Position numbers and translations under genes: made by a program. Of a DNA stretch of 5,549 bases, positions 1-5,313 are shown piece by piece; within the stretch, counting starts at the first letter, position 1; each line of letters opens with the position of its first letter. The notes under the pieces are model-generated. The model was not told where the DNA came from and did not search any database. It was given only the letters and a program-made list of their open reading frames with translations. This DNA is from Methylococcaceae bacterium (GTDB taxonomy: Bacteria > Pseudomonadota > Gammaproteobacteria > Methylococcales > Methylomonadaceae), in contig CANNLO010000326.1 in assembly GCA_947505055.1 (NCBI GenBank), forward strand, positions 1 through 5,549. Reading direction: 5' to 3'.

Positions 1-207
1 ACTATTCTGCATGAACGGTTAAACATTGACCCCGCAATTATTGAACATCAACTCGCACACAAAGTACCTGACACGTTGGGCTCTGCATATAACCGTACTA
101 AATTTATTGAGCAACGTAAAACAATGATGCAGTCATGGGCTGATTATTTAGACGAGTTAAAGGCTGGCGCCAAAGTGATTCCTCTTAAGCAGTCAGTAAG
201 TAAATGA
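1..207 (+). CDS. int: P4-type tyrosine integrase, C-terminal end (partial)
   Basis: Frame 1 is open from the first base to a TGA at 205-207 and gives the last 68 residues of a site-specific tyrosine recombinase, which integrates and excises the element. Seen: the C-terminal catalytic box, with LAHK (His at visible residue 20) followed ten residues later by the AYNR tyrosine (residue 30), the expected nucleophile, and then the EQRKTMMQSWADYLD tail that is very typical of P4/CP4-type prophage and island integrases. The R-H-R part of the active site lies upstream of the window. The tail is intact, with no frameshift. In this family int usually sits just inside one attachment site, so the left att site is probably a little over 1 kb left of base 1. 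The next gene starts 19 bases downstream with its own ribosome binding site, so the two are probably co-transcribed. Confidence 0.93.
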   Translation, partial: TILHERLNIDPAIIEHQLAHKVPDTLGSAYNRTKFIEQRKTMMQSWADYLDELKAGAKVIPLKQSVSK

Positions 208-226
208 TTTTGGAAGGGAGCGACTA

Positions 227-625
227 ATGACTGATGAGTCGAAATATACAGGCATCGCCGGATTACTAACGCCATTTGAAGTTGAGTTGATTAGCAAAGC
301 AAATCAAGACAAAGGAAAATTACGCGCGGCTGAAAGAAAAATTCGCAGGATTAAAAACAATCTAGCTAAAGGAAATCCGGCGGCGGCGCTTAGTAAAAGT
401 AAGAAATCAGAAGCACAAATAAAACAACAAAGAGAATGTGCAATCGATGTTTTTAGGGTGCACCCATTCTGGAGCTATGACCAGGTAGTAGAGGAGGTTT
501 TTAGAATCGTCACCGTCCACCATAAAATGGTAAATGGTAAACCCTACGAATTAAGCACAGTTAGAAAAGCAATTCAGGGGACGCGAGAGGAAGCGGCAAA
601 AAAGTTCTCTGAAACAAGCAAATAA
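227..625 (+). CDS. Hypothetical 132-aa basic protein downstream of int
   Basis: I do not recognise this protein. The start is well supported: AAGGGAG at 214-220 lies six bases before the ATG. Seen: residues 24-70 are rich in Lys, Arg, Ala and Gln and likely form basic helices able to bind nucleic acid. Residues 75-95 (VFRVHPFWSYDQVVEEVFRIV) form a more hydrophobic segment with an aromatic HPFWSY patch. The last 30 residues are again charged and helical. There is no signal peptide or membrane segment, so it is probably cytoplasmic. It lies between int and alpA in the same direction, where small element-specific accessory proteins are common; a role in integration, excision or regulation is only a guess from position. 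No convincing rho-independent terminator follows it: a run of five Ts at 646-650 lacks a GC-rich stem. Confidence 0.8.
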   Translation: MTDESKYTGIAGLLTPFEVELISKANQDKGKLRAAERKIRRIKNNLAKGNPAAALSKSKKSEAQIKQQRECAIDVFRVHPFWSYDQVVEEVFRIVTVHHKMVNGKPYELSTVRKAIQGTREEAAKKFSETSK

Positions 626-687
626 TAGCGTCTCGCCAGAAAATCTTTTTGTTGGATTTTTGTGGCTAGAAAACTAAAAATATACAT

Positions 688-707
688 TATAATCAATAAG
701 TTAACTT
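688..707 (+). promoter_or_regulatory. Candidate alpA-primase promoter (-10) with adjacent palindrome
   Basis: TATAAT at 688-693 is a perfect sigma-70 -10 hexamer in an AT-rich gap, 86 bases before the alpA start at 779. No acceptable -35 is seen at 16-18 bases: the 17-base position reads GCTAGA. The promoter may therefore be weak or need an activator. Five bases downstream, AAGTTAACTT (698-707) is a perfect 10-bp palindrome near the expected transcription start, as expected of an operator. Its AGTTAA core recurs in both arms of the inverted repeat at 746-776. Confidence 0.35.
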
Positions 708-745
708 TAATATGTGCGTGCATTTCGTTTCTATAGCGCCGATAA

Positions 746-776
746 TTAACTCCATAGAAGTTCAATATGGAGTTAA
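746..776 (+). promoter_or_regulatory. 11-bp inverted repeat embedding the alpA Shine-Dalgarno
   Basis: TTAACTCCATA (746-756) and TATGGAGTTAA (766-776) are perfect 11-bp inverted arms around a 9-base loop. The right arm contains GGAG (769-772), the ribosome binding site six bases before the ATG at 779. In RNA this stem would bury the Shine-Dalgarno; in DNA it would be a typical dyad for a dimeric regulator. Either way it is well placed to control alpA and the coupled primase gene. Confidence 0.6.
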
Positions 777-778
777 AA

Positions 779-1051
779 ATGATTCAATTAGCGCAGGCGG
801 GGTTTTTAAGGCTACGTCAAATTATTGGCCAAGACGAGGTCACAAAAGAACAAGCCGCCGAAAATGTAAGGCTGAATAAAGGGCCCAAAAAACCACGACC
901 TCAAATAACACCATTAATACCTGTTTGCAAAAGTTCATGGTGGTGCGGGGTACGTAATGGCCGGTATCCAGCAAGCGTAAAGATAGGCCGCAGGACTACT
1001 GCATGGCGCGCTGAAGATATTCGCAAGTTAATAGCAGAAGTAGAACAATAA
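779..1051 (+). CDS. alpA: AlpA-family transcriptional regulator / excisionase-like protein
   Basis: A 90-aa MerR-like winged-helix DNA-binding protein. AlpA (CP4-57) and P4 Vis are the known models: they regulate integrase expression and excision. Seen: FLRLRQIIG at residues 9-17, an inserted basic linker (about 18-44), then the family core PLIPVCKSSWWCGVRNGRYP (45-64) and VKIGRRTTAWRAEDIRKLI (67-85). The insert is common in phage-type AlpA proteins, where the LIPVSKSTWW box replaces the short first helix. Start choice: an in-frame ATG at 767 would add MELK, but it lacks a ribosome binding site and lies inside the inverted repeat; the ATG at 779 has GGAG six bases upstream and is preferred. 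The stop codon TAA (1049-1051) shares its last base with the ATG of the primase-helicase gene, so translation of the two is likely coupled. Confidence 0.88.
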   Translation: MIQLAQAGFLRLRQIIGQDEVTKEQAAENVRLNKGPKKPRPQITPLIPVCKSSWWCGVRNGRYPASVKIGRRTTAWRAEDIRKLIAEVEQ

Positions 1052-3291
1052 TGGCCATTCATTTATCTGAGTGGCTAGAAGCAGTTAAACCTGACGGTCG
1101 TGGTTATGTCTTTAGCATGGACTTAAATAGCCACCATCCAATTGAAACTGTGCGTGAAGCTTGCAAGAAAAATCAAGAAGCGTTTAATACAAATGTGGAA
1201 GCGGAGCTTTTAATCAAGTTTGCTAATGCTAGGCGTGATAATGTTTTTATTACATTGGCTAAATTCCAAAACGAAAGCCCCGCTAGAAAAGCTAAGTACA
1301 GTGATTCGTTTAAATCATTATGGATTGATGTAGATTGTGGTCCTGAAAAGCCATATCAAACAAAAAACCAAGCCATAGCAGCGGCCAAATCGTTCTGCCT
1401 TGCCTGTTCGTTTCCAAAACCTTCAATGGTTATAGATAGTGGTGGCGGCATTCATCTTTACTGGTGCTTCGATGCAGTGATTGATGTCTCGGAATGGATT
1501 CCGCTATCTAATGATTTAAAAAAACTATGTGAACTGAAGAGGTTTGGTATCGACCCATCGGTAATGGGCGATGCTGCTCGGGTAATGCGGGTACCAGGCT
1601 CATTCAATTACAAAGACTCTAATGACATAAAGCCAGTTGAAATAATATTCCCCCAAACTGCCGAATTTAAACTTTATAACGCTAACAAGCTTCATGAATT
1701 AATAAAGTCCGCACTGCCAAAGCAACGAAACTCTCTTACATCTCCGTCGCAACTCGCCCCTGCTCCAGTTCAAGCTAGCAAATTTAAGCTGCCGACCCAT
1801 GTGCCAGAGGGTGGCCGCAACACAATCCTCCTGCGATTAGCAGGTTCGCTAAGAGGTCAAGGCATGCCGCAGGCTGATATTGAGCAACGATTACTTCACG
1901 AAAACCTTACCAGATGCTCTCCTCCTCTTGATACAGACGAAGTACTTTCGGTTGCAAGACGTTATGCAATTAATAGCCCAGAAATATTCTCGGATGTGGG
2001 TTCATCGACTGAACTGGGTGACAGCAATCAAAACATTATCCCTCAAGTACAAAACCCTATTGAAGAGTTAAACACTAAATTTGCTTGGGACTTTGGTGAG
2101 ATGAACTTATACAACATCACTTCGGGTGCTTACGTACTTAAAGACCGATTCATTACCCAGTATGCGAATCGATTGCTTGATGTAGGAACGGAAGAACGGC
2201 CTAAACTCGTTCAACTAGGAACTGCATGGTTTACACACCCATTAAGAAGAAGCACCCCTAGGGTTATATTGGCGCCGGGTAAGCCAGAGACGCTATTAGA
2301 TGGGTCTATCAACTCTTGGCGTGGTTTTGTCTGTGAGCCAGTAAAAGGAGATGTTAAGCCATTCATTAAGCTGTTAAAGAAATTGATTCCGAATATTAAT
2401 GAGCGCCGTTATGTACTTAGTTGGTTCGCAGCACTCGTTCAAAAACCAGCACAGAAATTCAATGTAGCTTTAGTTATTTGGTCACGTCAACAAGGGACTG
2501 GCAAAAGCTTATTGGTTGAAGCTATCGGGAATTTATTCGATGACCGTCATTTCGAGGTTGTTGGGCAAGAGGTTTTTAACGACGGGTTTACTGACTGGCA
2601 GGCGCATAAGGTTATGGTGGTTTGTGACGAAGTTAGTAGCACTGATAAACGAGCAGTTGCTGACCGTATTAAGGGGTGGATAACTGCCAGCAAAAATAAC
2701 ATTAATGCTAAAAATGCTCCGAAGTTTAAGCAGCCTAACCTAATCAAATACGTTTTCTTATCCAACCATGCAGACGCCGTTTATTTAGATGAGACAGACC
2801 GGCGATTTTATGTCGTGGAAGCCAGTTCTGACCGACTACCAAAAGAAGACAGTTGGGAATTTGTCCAATGGCGCGATGGAGCTGGCAAGGCAGCTTTACT
2901 TCATTATTTACTAAATCTTAATATCAAAGACTTCAACCCAACGGCGCCAGCGCCAATAAGCAATTCAAAAGAAGCTATGTTCGAGGACAACAAATCTGAC
3001 CTCGAAAGGTGGATGGATGCAACAGTTGAAGAGTTACTCCATGGTAAGAAGTATTTGATTAGTTCTGAAGCTCTAGCAATACGCTATAGAGATGAAACAG
3101 GCCACTCCTGCTCATCTAAAACCATTACAAGTGCGTTGAGGGTTCGAGGCGTTACGCGACTTAACAAACAAGCAAGGATGTCGTCTGGAAGTAAGAATCG
3201 TTTGTTTGCGTTAAAGGATGCAGCTTTATATGAAGCGATGACCGATAAGGAATTGGGGGCTGCGTTCTCTGGGCAGATATTTAATAAATGA
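1051..3291 (+). CDS. Primase-helicase replication protein (AEP-like primase, PriCT, SF3-type helicase)
   Basis: A 746-aa cytoplasmic initiator-type replication protein, combining primer synthesis and 3'-5' unwinding as in satellite phages and integrative elements. Seen, in order: an archaeo-eukaryotic primase-like domain with LWIDVD (Asp93, Asp95), SGGGIHLYW (130-138, His135), GIDPSV (Asp168) and RVMRVPGSFNYK (177-188), matching motifs I to III; a PriCT-like segment from VPEGGRN (251-257) to about 309; then a helicase of the DUF5906 / superfamily 3 type with Walker A QQGTGKS (480-486, Lys485), Walker B VMVVCDE (521-527, Asp526-Glu527), sensor LSNH (Asn572) and an arginine finger in ETDRRFYV (Arg584/585). 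Residues about 647-746 look like a winged-helix tail that could bind the origin (inference). All catalytic positions are present, so it is probably active. It starts on the last base of the alpA stop codon without a strong ribosome binding site of its own, consistent with coupling. The family differs from P4 alpha in its primase domain type. Confidence 0.92.
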   Translation: MAIHLSEWLEAVKPDGRGYVFSMDLNSHHPIETVREACKKNQEAFNTNVEAELLIKFANARRDNVFITLAKFQNESPARKAKYSDSFKSLWIDVDCGPEKPYQTKNQAIAAAKSFCLACSFPKPSMVIDSGGGIHLYWCFDAVIDVSEWIPLSNDLKKLCELKRFGIDPSVMGDAARVMRVPGSFNYKDSNDIKPVEIIFPQTAEFKLYNANKLHELIKSALPKQRNSLTSPSQLAPAPVQASKFKLPTHVPEGGRNTILLRLAGSLRGQGMPQADIEQRLLHENLTRCSPPLDTDEVLSVARRYAINSPEIFSDVGSSTELGDSNQNIIPQVQNPIEELNTKFAWDFGEMNLYNITSGAYVLKDRFITQYANRLLDVGTEERPKLVQLGTAWFTHPLRRSTPRVILAPGKPETLLDGSINSWRGFVCEPVKGDVKPFIKLLKKLIPNINERRYVLSWFAALVQKPAQKFNVALVIWSRQQGTGKSLLVEAIGNLFDDRHFEVVGQEVFNDGFTDWQAHKVMVVCDEVSSTDKRAVADRIKGWITASKNNINAKNAPKFKQPNLIKYVFLSNHADAVYLDETDRRFYVVEASSDRLPKEDSWEFVQWRDGAGKAALLHYLLNLNIKDFNPTAPAPISNSKEAMFEDNKSDLERWMDATVEELLHGKKYLISSEALAIRYRDETGHSCSSKTITSALRVRGVTRLNKQARMSSGSKNRLFALKDAALYEAMTDKELGAAFSGQIFNK

Positions 3292-3378
3292 TTACTCACA
3301 TTGCGCAGATTGTATTTCACATAAAAACAAGCTGTAACCATTGGTGTATATGGCTTTACTCACATAAATCACATAAAA
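3292..3378 (+). repeat. TCACAT iteron-like direct repeats
   Basis: TTACTCACAT occurs exactly at 3292-3301 and 3356-3365. TCACATAAAA occurs at 3317-3326 and 3369-3378, and TCACATAAA at 3360-3368 directly abuts the last copy as a 9-bp tandem. The four TCACAT cores start at 3296, 3317, 3360 and 3369, so the first two are 21 bp apart, about two helical turns. They are the likeliest binding sites for the initiator or a regulator in this gap. Confidence 0.65.
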
Positions 3379-3467
3379 CGTATTTCATAATTGGTTGGGT
3401 GTTGTGTGGGTGTTATTAGTGGCTACCTAGAATGGATTGATTAAAAACTATATTAATTTTAAAACAA

Positions 3468-3509
3468 GTGAGTAACTGAGGAACTGAGGAAAGAACCCCT
3501 AGAACCCCC
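3468..3509 (+). repeat. Inverted TTACTCAC copy plus two tandem repeat pairs
   Basis: GTGAGTAA (3468-3475) is the opposite-strand form of the TTACTCAC repeat. It runs into AACTGAGG repeated in perfect tandem (3474-3481, 3482-3489) and then AGAACCCC repeated with a one-base gap (3492-3499, 3501-3508). The block follows directly on the AT-rich tract, a position typical of initiator binding or strand-assembly sites at origins. A role is inferred, not shown. Confidence 0.55.
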
Positions 3510-3538
3510 TTAGCTATTAACTTTCCAGCATTTGCATC

Positions 3539-3588
3539 TTGCCTCACATGCACTTCATGGATATTACGATGTGAGGAAATTGAAGGAG
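3539..3588 (+). promoter_or_regulatory. Promoter, operator-like inverted repeat and RBS of the 169-aa gene
   Basis: TTGCCT (3539-3544) and TATTAC (3562-3567), 17 bases apart, each match the sigma-70 consensus at four of six positions. CCTCACAT (3542-3549) and ATGTGAGG (3569-3576) form a perfect 8-bp inverted repeat with a 19-base spacer that brackets the -10 box and overlaps the -35, as an operator would. The arms contain CTCACAT, also found twice in the candidate origin. AAGGAG (3583-3588) lies seven bases before the ATG at 3596. Confidence 0.45.
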
Positions 3589-3595
3589 CAATAAG

Positions 3596-4105
3596 ATGAG
3601 TAGAAATAAATGCCGTAAAACCTACGAAGAGATGAAAGTAAAGCGCCTTGCGCATCCTTTTGCACATAGCGCTTACAAGCTAAAAGAAGTGGCTGCGCAT
3701 TTTGAAAGTGGGATGGATGATGTAAGACGCATTGCCAGATTTAAAAATGGAAAAGGCACTAAGCATGACTTGAGGTCATGCACCTCAGAGGACATTCATA
3801 TCTACCTTAGAAAAACCCCTGAGCTTATAGCTTGGCGCTTAGGTTTTCACGTCTTCTATGGGATTGATGGCCTTAAAGGTGATGGTGTATCAACTGAAAA
3901 AATAAATTACTTAAAACAGCAGTTCTCACCAATGATAGAGCAGATTGTGGATGATTGTGACCGAGTAAGTGACCAGATACGTACAAACATTAAGCATGAA
4001 TATGAAAACTTTAAGCATGGTGATTCTGATGTATTCGAATTATTGGTCAAAGCAATGGATATTACTGACAGAATACTTAATGAAGCAGAGCTTTCTAGAT
4101 TCTAA
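3596..4105 (+). CDS. Hypothetical 169-aa protein, possible DNA-binding
   Basis: I do not recognise this protein. The start is well supported by AAGGAG seven bases upstream. Seen: a basic N-terminus (SRNKCRKTYEEMKVKR), then residues 29-49 (LKEVAAHFESGMDDVRRIARF), which could be a helix-turn-helix-like pair. A central aromatic stretch, LIAWRLGFHVFYGIDGL, is followed by an acidic, probably all-helical C-terminal third (about 110-167, with SPMIEQIVDDCDRVSDQ and DVFELLVKAMDITDRI) that might mediate dimerisation. There is no signal peptide or transmembrane segment. It is the first gene after the candidate origin, with its own promoter and an operator-like dyad carrying the origin's repeat motif. 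That context suggests an element regulator or replication accessory protein, but no catalytic motif supports a specific function. A defence or anti-phage role, common for cargo in this position of satellites, cannot be excluded. Confidence 0.8.
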   Translation: MSRNKCRKTYEEMKVKRLAHPFAHSAYKLKEVAAHFESGMDDVRRIARFKNGKGTKHDLRSCTSEDIHIYLRKTPELIAWRLGFHVFYGIDGLKGDGVSTEKINYLKQQFSPMIEQIVDDCDRVSDQIRTNIKHEYENFKHGDSDVFELLVKAMDITDRILNEAELSRF

Positions 4106-4150
4106 AGTCTTCCATAGGTGACCGTAAATAATTCCCTTTGCCCTTCAAGC

Positions 4151-4171
4151 CTCCCGTTTACTGGGAGTAAA
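4151..4171 (+). promoter_or_regulatory. Overlapping alternative hairpins over the RBS of the 112-aa gene
   Basis: GGGAG (4163-4167) is the ribosome binding site, six bases before the ATG at 4174. It can pair with CTCCC (4151-4155) across a 7-base loop, hiding the site. TTTACT (4157-4162) can instead pair with AGTAAA (4166-4171), leaving GGG in a 3-base loop. The two stems share bases and exclude each other. Both are short, so chance is possible. Confidence 0.4.
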
Positions 4172-4173
4172 TA

Positions 4174-4512
4174 ATGCCTTTACCAAGAATAAATAAGCAG
4201 TGCACCGCGTTAACGAAGCGAACGAAGCAACCTTGTAAGAATCCTGCAGCTTATGGTTGCCGTAGCTGCCGGGTTCATGGAGCACGCAAAGCCGAATCCA
4301 TTAAACGAGGTAAAGACCACGTTAACTTCGTGCACGGCAGACGCACACTAGAAGCTCAAGCAGAACAAAGTGCAACCTCACGGAGACTACAACAATTAGA
4401 AGACTCTTTACACTTGTTAGGCATGACCACTGCGAAGCGCTCGCGTGGCCGCAAAGCATCTGGGTACTGCAAAATCACTTCGGTGGAGGAAATTAAAAAA
4501 GTTATTAAGTGA
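4174..4512 (+). CDS. Phage/island-type Cys-His protein (CxA...C...CR.HG motif), function unknown
   Basis: A 112-aa basic protein started by a good ribosome binding site (GGGAG, six bases). Seen: QCTALTKRTKQPCKNPAAYG (9-28) and CRVHGARK (32-39), which place Cys10, Cys21, Cys32 and His35 as a likely zinc site, with Cys29 extra. Residues 44-60 (KRGKDHVNFVHGRRT followed by LE) match the second conserved block, in which a glycine-rich stretch ends in HGRRT or similar. The rest is charged and helical, with an SRGRK basic patch near the end. Known: small proteins with the pattern C-x-A-x-(T/R)-x-x-G-x-P-C...C-R-x-H-G-G recur in phages and genomic islands; their function is not established, and nucleic-acid binding is the usual guess. 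The canonical HGG is HGA here. It is the last gene of the + strand block. Confidence 0.82.
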   Translation: MPLPRINKQCTALTKRTKQPCKNPAAYGCRSCRVHGARKAESIKRGKDHVNFVHGRRTLEAQAEQSATSRRLQQLEDSLHLLGMTTAKRSRGRKASGYCKITSVEEIKKVIK

Positions 4513-4627
4513 ATGGCAGCTCTAAAGCAATGCATTTTATAGGTCGACTGACTAATAAGGGCCATAAGCGGTCATCCATAATTTCATCTAATCTTGCTTG
4601 AGGTTATTTAATAACTATTCGTTAAGT

Positions 4628-4665
4628 AAAGTGGCTACCGCATTTTTCATGCAGGGAGCCACTTT
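4628..4665. terminator. Strong stem-loop, probable bidirectional terminator
   Basis: AAAGTGGCT (4628-4636) pairs perfectly with AGCCACTTT (4657-4665). After one mismatch the stem continues with CC/GG and, past a bulged A, GCAT (4640-4643) / ATGC (4649-4652), closing on a TTTTC loop. It lies 15 bases beyond the stop of the leftward frame ending at 4681 and 115 bases beyond the + strand stop at 4512, so it can end convergent transcripts. The flanking T-runs are short (TTT on both strands). The preceding stretch 4513-4627 holds only a small AT-rich dyad, GTTAT-TTA-ATAAC, at 4603-4615 and no gene. Confidence 0.65.
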
Positions 4666-4680
4666 GAATATGAAATTACC

Positions 4681-5109
4681 TTATTGATTCTGCAGGCACA
4701 GTGCGGTCATGGTTTTCTTTCCATCGCCATTCGTCAAATCATTGAAAAGGACTAATCCAACGTAATCCTTTCCAGTGGTCACACCCTTAAAAGTGACATT
4801 CCATGGGCCTGGGCTTTTTCCAATTATTTGAAATCCGCCTACAGTCATTTCACTATTATCACTTTTCAAACCACCCCATAAAAGTTTTTGGTTCGACCCA
4901 TCGTACGCGGCGGTAAATGTTTTCGTGTCACGAGAGCGGAACGTGATCTCCATATTGCTATCGCTCTGAACCGCTCCACTTGCGTCAACGTAAACTTTAA
5001 GGTCGGACTCTTGTACACTGACAGCTGTGCCCGTTGTGGTAAAATTATCATTGCTTTCGCAAATAAGATTGTAGCCGTTGACAGGGTTACTTGCTGCGTG
5101 GCAGATGGC
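4681..5109 (-). pseudogene. 5'-truncated secreted beta-rich protein, unknown family
   Basis: The leftward frame is open for 142 codons from a TAG at 5110-5112 to the TAA at 4681-4683. The only in-frame ATG (4951-4953) is internal, lacks a good ribosome binding site and would begin in the middle of an apparent beta strand. The sequence upstream of it still reads as convincing protein: AICHAASNPVNGYNLICE, then alternating Thr/Ser/Val strands. AICHA|AS resembles the end of a signal peptide, but the hydrophobic core is missing in all three leftward frames, and a second in-frame stop lies at 5125-5127. The two cysteines (CESN near the start, ALCLQN at the end) could form a disulfide in an exported domain. 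I do not recognise the family. The gene has most likely lost its promoter, start codon and signal peptide at a junction near 5105-5115. A functional 90-aa product from 4953 is possible but less likely. Confidence 0.55.
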
Positions 5110-5112
5110 CTA

Positions 5113-5255
5113 ATCTTTATCGGGCTATTCGGAATATGTCACGCAGTGAACGTGCCTTCGGTGTGAGAGCCAATGACATTGAATTGGAAGATTGGAATAG
5201 GCCGCAGCGTGTCCAGAAAATACTACAAGACGCAGTGAATTCACTGTACTTTTAG
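5113..5255 (+). pseudogene. Possible 3' remnant of a rightward coding sequence
   Basis: This frame is open from a stop at 5079-5081 to TAG at 5253-5255. From about 5113 it reads like a natural, soluble, helical C-terminus: RAIRNMSRSERAFG, DIELEDWNRPQRVQ, QKILQDAVNSLYF. An internal ATG at 5136 would give 39 residues but has no suitable Shine-Dalgarno. I do not recognise the parent gene. Its left end coincides with the point where the leftward gene loses its 5' end, so both look cut at one junction. It could be the displaced 3' end of a host target gene at the element's right attachment site, or simply an open stretch by chance. Confidence 0.3.
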
Positions 5256-5284
5256 GACTATAACCTCAACTCGCAATGTTGCGA
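5233..5284 (+). promoter_or_regulatory. Two palindromes around a -10-like box upstream of the DUF1566 gene
   Basis: CAGTGAATTCACTG (5233-5246) and TCGCAATGTTGCGA (5271-5284; 6-bp arms around TG) are dyads flanking TATAAC (5259-5264), a five-of-six match to the -10 consensus located 50 bases before the ATG at 5314. No good -35 is seen: the 17-base position reads TGAATT and lies inside the first palindrome. The arrangement suggests a regulated promoter with operators on both sides. Confidence 0.4.
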
Positions 5285-5313
5285 AAAGACTGTTTTAAAG
5301 AAGGAAGTTTATT

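Larger units (their letters stand above)
3292..3509. other. Candidate replication origin downstream of the primase-helicase
   Basis: The gap between the primase-helicase and the 169-aa gene (3292-3595) has no credible gene but holds origin-like structure. Seen: TCACAT repeats at 3296, 3317, 3360 and 3369; a 24-base tract with only G and T on the + strand (3391-3414) containing GGGTGTT twice, 11 bp apart; a 32-base tract with only three G/C bases (3436-3467), suitable for unwinding; GTGAGTAA (3468-3475), the reverse complement of TTACTCAC seen at 3292 and 3356; and short tandem repeats at 3474-3508. Known: elements with primase-helicase initiators usually carry iterons and an AT-rich unwinding site next to that gene. 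Origin function is inference. Confidence 0.5.

Noticed and set aside
628..660. Rho-independent terminator after the 132-aa gene
   Set aside because: There is a run of five Ts but no stable GC-rich stem before it.
767..778. ATG at 767 as the alpA start, adding four residues
   Set aside because: No ribosome binding site precedes it, and its own bases form the GGAG that is correctly spaced for the ATG at 779.
3292..3378. CRISPR array
   Set aside because: The repeats are only 6-10 bp with irregular spacing and no unique spacers of even length; they fit iterons instead.
4542..4547. GTCGAC palindrome in the gap after the 112-aa gene
   Set aside because: An isolated 6-bp palindrome is expected by chance and nothing nearby supports a site.
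4888..4899. GGTTCGACCC resembling a tRNA T-arm, which would suggest a tRNA attachment site
   Set aside because: It encodes DGSN on the minus strand within a convincing protein, and there is no acceptor stem, CCA or T-stem complement around it.
4681..4953. Calling the leftward gene as an intact 90-aa protein from the ATG at 4951-4953
   Set aside because: The ATG lacks a clear ribosome binding site and the frame reads as real protein for more than 50 codons upstream, so a truncated longer gene is more likely.
4888..5166. A 92-codon rightward frame with several cysteines
   Set aside because: It lies opposite the leftward secreted-protein frame, has no ribosome binding site, and its composition is that of an antisense shadow.
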